64,000 nt of DNA from Vreelandella titanicae BH1 (GTDB taxonomy: Bacteria; Pseudomonadota; Gammaproteobacteria; Pseudomonadales; Halomonadaceae): the NCBI RefSeq assembly GCF_000336575.1, contig NZ_AOPO01000003.1, positions 310,001 through 374,000 of the forward strand, read 5' to 3'. The first letter of the stretch is position 1, and each line of letters opens with the position of its first letter. Of this stretch, positions 61,901-64,000 are shown in pieces. Both the position numbers and the translations under genes were made by a program. The notes under the pieces were generated by a model. It worked only from the letters and a program-made list of their open reading frames with translations. It made no database searches and was not told the origin of the DNA.

Positions 61901-64000
61901 CCGATCCACCGTCTGATCGAATACCGTGTCGAGATAACCCCAGAGGCCACGGCAGTAGTATTTGAAGATCAGTTGCTCAGCTACGCCGAACTCAATACCC
62001 GCGCCAACCAGTTGGCCCACTATCTGATCGGACTAGGCGTAAAACCTGAGACCCGGGTGGGCATCGCTGTTGAACGCTCCGTCGAGATGGTGGTGGGGCT
62101 ACTGGGGATACTCAAAGCGGGTGGTGCTTATGTACCGCTAGACCCAGATTATCCGAGTGATCGGTTGGCCTATATGGTCGAGGACAGCGGTATCGAGTTG
62201 CTGCTTACCCAGCAGCGCATTCATGATTCGTTACCAGTAGCTGAAAGCCTGAATGTCATTGAACTGGATCAGTTGGATGTGATGCATCATGCGTCAACCA
62301 ACCCTCAGGTGACATTGCACGGTGAACAACTTGCCTATGTGATCTACACCTCCGGCTCTACCGGAAGACCGAAGGGAGTTGGAGTCAGTCATGGCCCCTT
62401 TTCGATGCACCTCCAAGCGATTGGAGAGTGTTATGGTCTGACGCCTGAAGACCGGCTGCTTCAGTTCGCTTCGATCAGTTTTGACGCCGCTGGGGAGCAG
62501 TGGTTGCTTCCACTGCTAGCAGGAGCAGCCCTTGTGCTACCGCAGGGACGACATCTAAGGGCCGAGACGCTAGCCACTCTGGTGCGGCAGCATGCCGTTA
62601 GCGTGCTGTATCTGCCGCCGGCTTATTTACGCCATCTCTACCAAAGCTTGCCAGCAGGTTCCTTGCCGGTGCGCCTCTGTATTGCCGGTGGAGAAGCCTG
62701 GTCTCGTGAAGACTTCGAGGGAATTCGTCGAGCTTGCCAGCCAGAGCGTCTTTTCAATGCCTATGGTCCGGCCGAAACCATCATCTCACCGACGCTATGG
62801 TCGGACGATGCTGGGCTGGGTCAGTCGTCCCAAGTACCGATTGGTCAGCCAATTGGAGCACGTAAGGCACTGGTGTTGGATGCTGACCTGAGTCTCGCAC
62901 CCGTCGGTATAGCGGGTGAGCTGTATCTGGGCGGTGCTGGTCTAGCGAGGGGGTACTTGAATCGTGCCGACCTTACGGCAGAACGTTTTGTCGCTGATCC
63001 ATTTGCGCAGGGCGAACGCCTCTACCGTACGGGCGATTTGGTGCGCTGGCGGGAGGATGGTCAGCTTGAGTATTTGGGCCGCCTCGACTACCAGGTGAAG
63101 ATCCGCGGCCTGCGTATCGAGCTTGGTGAGATCGAAGCTGAGCTGCTCTCTCAGCCAGAGGTGCGAGAGTCAGTCGTGGTCGCTCAAGATGGCTCCGGTG
63201 GTTCTAGGTTAGTCGCTTATATGGTGCCCCAAGCTGGTAGTGAACTCGATACCGCCTTACTACGTGAAGCACTCGGTCAAAAGCTACCGGACTATATGGT
63301 GCCGGGAGTGCTGGTCTCGCTTGATGCACTGCCGCTGAATGCCAATGGCAAAATAGATCGCAAGGCGTTGCCTGAGCCGGATTTATCCAGTAGCTCACAG
63401 TACGAGCCTCCCCAGAGTAAGTTGGAAGAAACGCTAGCAGCGATTTGGAGCGAGGTGCTGGGTGTCGATCGGGTGGGTCGTCACGACAACTTCTTCGAGT
63501 TAGGGGGGCATTCGCTGTTGGCATTGCAGGTGCTTGCACGCATACGAGCGGCAGGTCTTCAGAGCTTGGCCCTTCGCGACTTATTTAAAAGCCCCGTTCT
63601 GTGCGAATTGGCTCTCCTTGCCTCTACTGGTGGAAATGATGTGGTGGGCGATACGCCGCTGTGTCCCATTACCCGGCGTGAGCAAATGCCATTGTCTCCG
63701 GCCCAAAAGGGACTTTGGCTAGTCGATCGCATGGCAGGCTGCTCCAGCGAGCGGATAGCTTACAACATGTCCGCTGCTCTAAATCTCACAGGGCAGCTTG
63801 ATACAGAAGCGATTAAGTCGACGCTTGACGTAATTATAGATCGCCATGAAGTACTGCGTACCCGTTACCCAGAGAACGAAGTGGGTGAGCCGATTGCAGT
63901 CATAGCATCCGAAAACCCAGTGGAGGTTGAGTGGGTCGACTTGGTGAACTTGGAAGGCGTTCAGCAGCATGATCAAGCTCGGCAACTTATGGAGGAGCAT
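55904..64000 (+). CDS. NRPS: C-A(Asp)-T-E-C-A-T-C... (incomplete at right edge)
   Basis: The frame from the ATG at 55904 stays open to the window end (2699 codons, no stop). C1 (~45-480) has HHIACDG. A3 (~500-980) has specificity residues DLTKIGHVGK, matching Asp. T has Ser1040. An epimerisation domain (~1090-1530; HHLVVDG at 1221-1227) follows, so D-Asp is predicted. C2 (~1545-1975; PLSPLQQGMLFH, HHLLLDG at 1684-1690) is of the D-L type expected after an E domain. A4 (~1995-2490) has residues read as DAEYIGAISK, with Glu at position 239 as in many basic-residue pockets; no confident substrate. T has Ser2537. A third C domain begins near 2590. It continues the chain from the previous NRPS. 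Confidence 0.93.
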   Translation, partial: MELDERKIAQRFAELQFDAQRSFLNKLRSSGIDFRELPIVPAIQDEQFPLSYSQRSLWLTWQLDPASPAYNMPGVFHLQGPLDVAAFESSVNDLVVRHEVLRTIYPQNSDGEPLQEVIHGWRVPVLHDDLQHHAELEQEKELQRLIGEFSLRPFTLDVEPPFRMAIYQLDTNHHAVAIVLHHIACDGWSVQLLINELFEFYEARTQQRNAVLPSLPIQFGDYAVWQRSWFEAGEKERQLDHWLQRLGDSHSPIDLPFDHPRGSQATSKVGHCHFQLSREVSHGIHQLAREYGASLYMVMLSLLKLTLHRFSGQSDIRIGSPSANRNKAETHGLIGYLLNVQVLRTLLEPTKGFASLLGAVKETVLDAQDCQDIPFDTLVEALQPERQPSVHPLFQVKCTQQKELEREKTVSGLTVHLKELSGGDAHFDLSFDFTDTTDGIRCVFAYAAALFDETTVKRFAEALQSLAEQVLKTPSTPLALLEIPAPTSVLEGNTTTFTSGSVIELWDRAVEEHSQQLAMQDEPNNAATYASLDAQAQRLAAELMAQGVGPEVRVAIHAERSCEYVLGILAVLKAGGAFVPLDPQLPTERLAYQLTDSGARLMLSSTPCGWSDDIPVMELAFIDDIPAAVEHELPVIHPQQTAYVIYTSGSTGKPKGVAVSHGALANYVQGVLEALALPEGARNMAMVSTVAADLGHTVLFGALCTGRTLHLISPECAFDPDVFAAYMREQRVDVLKIVPSHLRALLSAATPADVLPHERLILGGEATDWALLERIAELKPTCRVLNHYGPTETAVGILTQQAEMADQAASTLPIGTPLANARAYVLDPWLNPVPKGVAGELYLGGPGLAQGYLQRLGQTAERFVASPFHAGERLYRSGDRVRQLADGSLEFLGRVDDQVKIRGYRVEPNEIAALLRDQTGVSEAEVVARENEEGRAQLFAYVVMAAGSDIDDAALLAQLGERVPDYMVPSALVRLEALPLTANGKLDRKTLPEPVQAGSGKTFEAPQGEAEETLAEVWADVIGCEQVGRNDNFFELGGDSILSLQIVARSRKRGYKVTPKQLMEGQTIAAVAAMATPLAATAPKQAAAPNKAASFALLPVQRWFFEQSFAEPHHWNQSLMLEAVSDVDTTLLRRAIEAVVDHHGALRLRFERVGDSWQQAYGKLANDLFEHVDVSDHADPAQAITQAADAAQRSLSLARPFRAIWMALGGERGGRLLLVAHHLVVDGVSWRVILDDLQTAYTQLNAGKAIDLPPVTTSLDEWASALADYAKSEALAEQCSYWESLVKEPEPSLPAHNPHGSNTVADTASLVGSLPTEATTQLLGLVHKAYRTQVDDLLLTALSSALCQWAERDSVLIELEGHGREDLFDGVDLSRSVGWFTSLYPVRLTPGNTEPGASLKSIKEQLRQVPEKGLGYGALRYLKEEPALVGGAYPQVTFNYLGQLDRSLQGDGAWRLAKENAGQARAPQSKRRTWIEVVAWVQDGQLRFDWNYSREIHSEAAIHALQASFQAQLEALIGHCASGVRGATPSDFPLARLSQAQLDGLPVAADQLADIYPLSPLQQGMLFHSLYDDQDVAYLNQLQVEISNLDVERFKAAWHQVLERHEILRSGFVEDAGAPLQWVARGIELPWFESDWREREDLSAAIERLAEEQRAPFDLTVPPLMRLALVKVADNRHCFVWTRHHLLLDGWSTSQLMGEVLRCYAGETLPPTEGRYRDYIEWLQRRDADASEAYWRDQLQHLDAPTHLVSAMPKSHEAQVGHQEITLSLDSTTTQRLENFAKAAHVTLNTLMQGAWSLLVARYTGQDSICFGATVAGRPAELPAAEQLIGPFINTLPVIVSLDPTLRVDKWLRQLQEQNLASREHEHTPLYDIQRWAGQGGQSLFDCLLVFENYPVDAALDQNLPGELAFGEVTNREQTNYPVTLAVFQKEALELCCSYSRSQLDDSTAAMLIQHLVRALEQLSDSATQRVGEIDWLSDDERQRIEVWSVKGEHYTKTDPIHRLIEYRVEITPEATAVVFEDQLLSYAELNTRANQLAHYLIGLGVKPETRVGIAVERSVEMVVGLLGILKAGGAYVPLDPDYPSDRLAYMVEDSGIELLLTQQRIHDSLPVAESLNVIELDQLDVMHHASTNPQVTLHGEQLAYVIYTSGSTGRPKGVGVSHGPFSMHLQAIGECYGLTPEDRLLQFASISFDAAGEQWLLPLLAGAALVLPQGRHLRAETLATLVRQHAVSVLYLPPAYLRHLYQSLPAGSLPVRLCIAGGEAWSREDFEGIRRACQPERLFNAYGPAETIISPTLWSDDAGLGQSSQVPIGQPIGARKALVLDADLSLAPVGIAGELYLGGAGLARGYLNRADLTAERFVADPFAQGERLYRTGDLVRWREDGQLEYLGRLDYQVKIRGLRIELGEIEAELLSQPEVRESVVVAQDGSGGSRLVAYMVPQAGSELDTALLREALGQKLPDYMVPGVLVSLDALPLNANGKIDRKALPEPDLSSSSQYEPPQSKLEETLAAIWSEVLGVDRVGRHDNFFELGGHSLLALQVLARIRAAGLQSLALRDLFKSPVLCELALLASTGGNDVVGDTPLCPITRREQMPLSPAQKGLWLVDRMAGCSSERIAYNMSAALNLTGQLDTEAIKSTLDVIIDRHEVLRTRYPENEVGEPIAVIASENPVEVEWVDLVNLEGVQQHDQARQLMEEH

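Noticed and set aside
1-64000. tRNA, rRNA, insertion sequence, integrase or CRISPR array
   Set aside because: None was found by reading for their hallmarks (CCA-ended cloverleaf arms, transposase motifs with terminal repeats, regularly spaced repeats). Small RNAs cannot be excluded.

Overview
The window reads as a chromosomal segment of a moderately GC-rich, probably halophilic gammaproteobacterium, most likely Halomonas or a close relative (Halomonadaceae). This rests on overall gene content: a fused LplT-PlsC-Aas protein, a TRAP/proline-racemase catabolic island, a membrane PQQ dehydrogenase, an imelysin operon, and an acyl-peptide siderophore NRPS locus with a free-standing aspartate beta-hydroxylase. 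The taxonomic call is inference; no rRNA or marker gene is present. No tRNA, rRNA, insertion sequence, integrase or CRISPR array was seen.

Positions 1-31,750 hold mostly housekeeping and metabolic genes in small units, many separated by clear intrinsic terminators. In order they are: the 3' end of an alpha/beta hydrolase; a DUF952 gene; aas with a divergent HTH regulator; a LysR/EamA pair; rlmA; a cspA-type cold-shock gene with an unusual repeat-bearing upstream region; an SDR/AraC divergent pair; a DAACS symporter; a proline-racemase-family enzyme with a DctPQM TRAP transporter and a GlxA-type regulator (hydroxyproline-type catabolism); a small Pmp3/YqaE gene missed by simple ORF length cut-offs; a PqqU/YncD-like TonB receptor facing a membrane PQQ dehydrogenase; a CurA-like reductase; a small RlpA-like protein; a membrane-anchored protein with four PPC-like repeats; an EamA/LysR pair; cytochrome b561; a 7TMR-DISM diguanylate cyclase; and an ArgP-like regulator.

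Positions 31,955-64,000 are dominated by iron genes. First is the operon imelysin - di-haem DUF1111 protein - imelysin 2 - DUF1513. Next come a PvdE/YojI-type exporter, a FhuF-type ferric-siderophore reductase and a FhuC-type ATPase with a Fur-like box. An inositol-phosphatase gene and an AAA-ATPase/nuclease-like gene interrupt the set. From 43,457 onward everything runs rightward: a FecI/PvdS-like ECF sigma factor with a Fur-like box, a stand-alone FecR N-terminal domain, then mbtH, type II thioesterase, phosphopantetheinyl transferase, a SyrP/TauD-like beta-hydroxylase and two giant NRPS genes. The second NRPS has no stop before the right edge.

The NRPS proteins read FAAL-T-C-A(Ser)-T-C*-A(Ser)-T and C-A(Asp)-T-E-C-A(unassigned)-T-C... 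. The collinear prediction is a fatty-acyl-Ser-Ser-(D-beta-OH-)Asp-X lipopeptide siderophore. A sequence matching TAAAT-N16-CGT, the Pseudomonas PvdS promoter pattern, lies about 65 bp upstream of mbtH. This suggests the chain Fur -> ECF sigma factor -> NRPS operon, possibly tuned by the mini-FecR protein.
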